From the NCBI GenBank assembly GCA_903888815.1, contig CAISVC010000268.1:1-7524 (forward strand): a stretch of DNA of 7,524 nucleotides, read 5' to 3'. Both the position numbers and the translations under genes were made by a program. The notes beneath the pieces are model-generated. The model was not told where the DNA came from. It made no database searches and saw only the letters and a list, made by a program, of their open reading frames with translations. The stretch is from an uncultured Fibrobacterota bacterium. GTDB taxonomy: Bacteria; Fibrobacterota; Chitinivibrionia; Chitinivibrionales; Chitinispirillaceae. Below, piece by piece: positions 6,330-7,524 of this stretch; within the stretch, counting starts at the first letter, position 1; the number at the start of each line of letters is the position of its first letter.

Positions 6330-7524
6330 TTATTTCGTAACCTTCGCCATCTTGTTTTTCATGCTGCCCGCAGTCCGGATATAAAACCCGGCCGGCAGAC
6401 GGCCATAGCTTGCTCCCAGTATCTCTCCCTGGCCGATCCGATCAATAGAAACCAGCCTTCCGGACAGGTCGAACATTTTCACGAAAGACGGATTTCCCTC
6501 GTTATACATGTTCGAACGGGGCTTGAGAGTGGGGAAATAATTAATTGAGGTATTAGGAGTTGTATCACTGGGCTGCAGCGGCTTATTAAAAAGCATAAAC
6601 ATGACAAATGAGCGCGGAACCTCTATTATATTGCTGTGACTGTAGGTAAAATTAGCCGTTCCGCTCTTGAGTATTCCGCCATCCGGCCACGGGCTGGAAG
6701 TGGTTGCCAGATTAGTCGTGTGAACCATCCGATACGTTGTAGTAGTGCTGAACGGATCGAAATAGCATCGATAATCGTCTCCGACTTTGATAAGACAAGG
6801 TCCTTCCGTACCGGTATTGGCAATTGCCGCGGAAACAGCGGTGCTATAGGCTCCTTGCGGGGTCGAGCAAGTTGTATAATGAATATTTTTTGCCACAAGT
6901 GAACCCGAACTGTTACGTTCGTCTTTAAAAACCATATAATAGTTTCCCGCCGCGACCTTGAGTATGTCCGCATCAATGACAGTATAACCCGGATCGAAGA
7001 TTTTTACCGGTGCACTCAATGTCGAGAAATTGGTCGTCGTTACACTCCAGATCCGTTTCCCGGTATTGTTAACATCAGTGGACCAGTAAATCATCCATTT
7101 GCTCTGGACATCGTCCCAGAATATCTCCGGCGCCCAGCAACACGTCGTACCGGGAATGTTGGCTGCGACAGGCAAACCCACCTGAGTAGTCCAGTTTTTC
7201 AGGTTTTTTGAGGATGAATGTCCTATTATTGTTCCGGTCCACGCAACTGTCCAGACCATATGAAATACTTTGTTGGTCGCATCAAACGCGATCATCGGAT
7301 CGCGGCACAGATTATTGGGGGCGGGCAGGGATGGCGCGAAAAGCACCGCTTCGTTATTATATTTCTGCCACTGTATTCCGGTAGCGCTGTCCGAACTGAA
7401 CGCAAGGCGCGGACCCGCACCTTCCGCACTATTCCAGAAATAGGTCATCATCCAGAAGTGGTGGGCATTGGTATCCACCTGACCGAAAGCCGCCCCACAC
7501 AGCAGCATCGAGAACAACCACACC
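6330..7524 (-). CDS. Secreted GH43-like glycoside hydrolase (arabinanase/xylosidase superfamily), 5' end outside window
   Basis: The frame is open to the right edge. The first visible residues, VWLFSMLLCGAAFGQV, are the hydrophobic core and probable cleavage region of a signal peptide, with its basic N-terminus missing, so the GTG at the edge is probably internal. About 397 residues are visible. The fold looks like a five-bladed GH43/GH32-type propeller: RDPMIAFD (74-81), CCWAPEIFWDD (128-138), TVIDADILKV (181-190), TEGPCLIKVGDDY (239-251) and SHSNIIEV (295-302). By family pattern the catalytic acids would be Asp75 (base), Asp184 (pKa modulator) and Glu240 (acid); this is inference by motif. 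The C-terminus (about 345-397: FDLSGR...LPAGFYIRTAG) is a sorting-type domain like that of the Asp-box protein. Substrate cannot be fixed from sequence alone; arabinan or xylan side chains are typical. G+C is visibly lower than in the neighbouring genes. Confidence 0.86.
   Translation of the reverse strand, partial: VWLFSMLLCGAAFGQVDTNAHHFWMMTYFWNSAEGAGPRLAFSSDSATGIQWQKYNNEAVLFAPSLPAPNNLCRDPMIAFDATNKVFHMVWTVAWTGTIIGHSSSKNLKNWTTQVGLPVAANIPGTTCCWAPEIFWDDVQSKWMIYWSTDVNNTGKRIWSVTTTNFSTLSAPVKIFDPGYTVIDADILKVAAGNYYMVFKDERNSSGSLVAKNIHYTTCSTPQGAYSTAVSAAIANTGTEGPCLIKVGDDYRCYFDPFSTTTTYRMVHTTNLATTSSPWPDGGILKSGTANFTYSHSNIIEVPRSFVMFMLFNKPLQPSDTTPNTSINYFPTLKPRSNMYNEGNPSFVKMFDLSGRLVSIDRIGQGEILGASYGRLPAGFYIRTAGSMKNKMAKVTK

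Noticed and set aside
7521..7523. GTG as the start of the GH43-like gene.
   Set aside because: The following residues are already the hydrophobic core of a signal peptide with no basic N-terminus before them, so the start is more likely beyond the window.

Overview
The window joins a conserved translation/secretion gene block on the + strand (bases 1-3455) to an accessory block of exported carbohydrate-related proteins on the - strand (3486 to the right edge). The two blocks meet tail to tail with only 30 bases between them.

The left block has the common bacterial order ffh (SRP GTPase, 5' end missing), rpsP (S16), rimM, trmD, rplS (L19). All are recognisable from family motifs and are probably co-transcribed, at least from rpsP onward. 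The KH-domain gene (khpA/ylqC type) often found between rpsP and rimM is absent here. The trmD-rplS gap holds the most distinctive non-coding structure: an imperfect inverted repeat made of 7-base units, whose left arm encodes the last residues of TrmD and its stop codon.

The right block contains an 836-residue secreted Asp-box (BNR) beta-propeller protein resembling GH74 xyloglucanases, a short TPR-like ORF that is probably a gene remnant, and a GH43-like glycosidase whose 5' end lies outside the window, followed by a clear intrinsic terminator. Both large proteins end in a similar small beta-rich domain (D-x-x-G-R ... L-x-A-G-x-Y), of the kind that directs proteins to type IX secretion or the cell surface in Bacteroidota, Fibrobacterota and relatives.

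Taken together, this suggests a Gram-negative, polysaccharide-degrading bacterium of the FCB group, perhaps Fibrobacterota-like. That placement is inferred from the C-terminal domains and gene content, not from a phylogenetic marker search. The two glycosidase-like proteins could act together outside the cell on a hemicellulose such as xyloglucan or arabinan/arabinoxylan. I found no CRISPR array, tRNA, rRNA, transposase or obvious defence system, and no clearly new multi-gene system.
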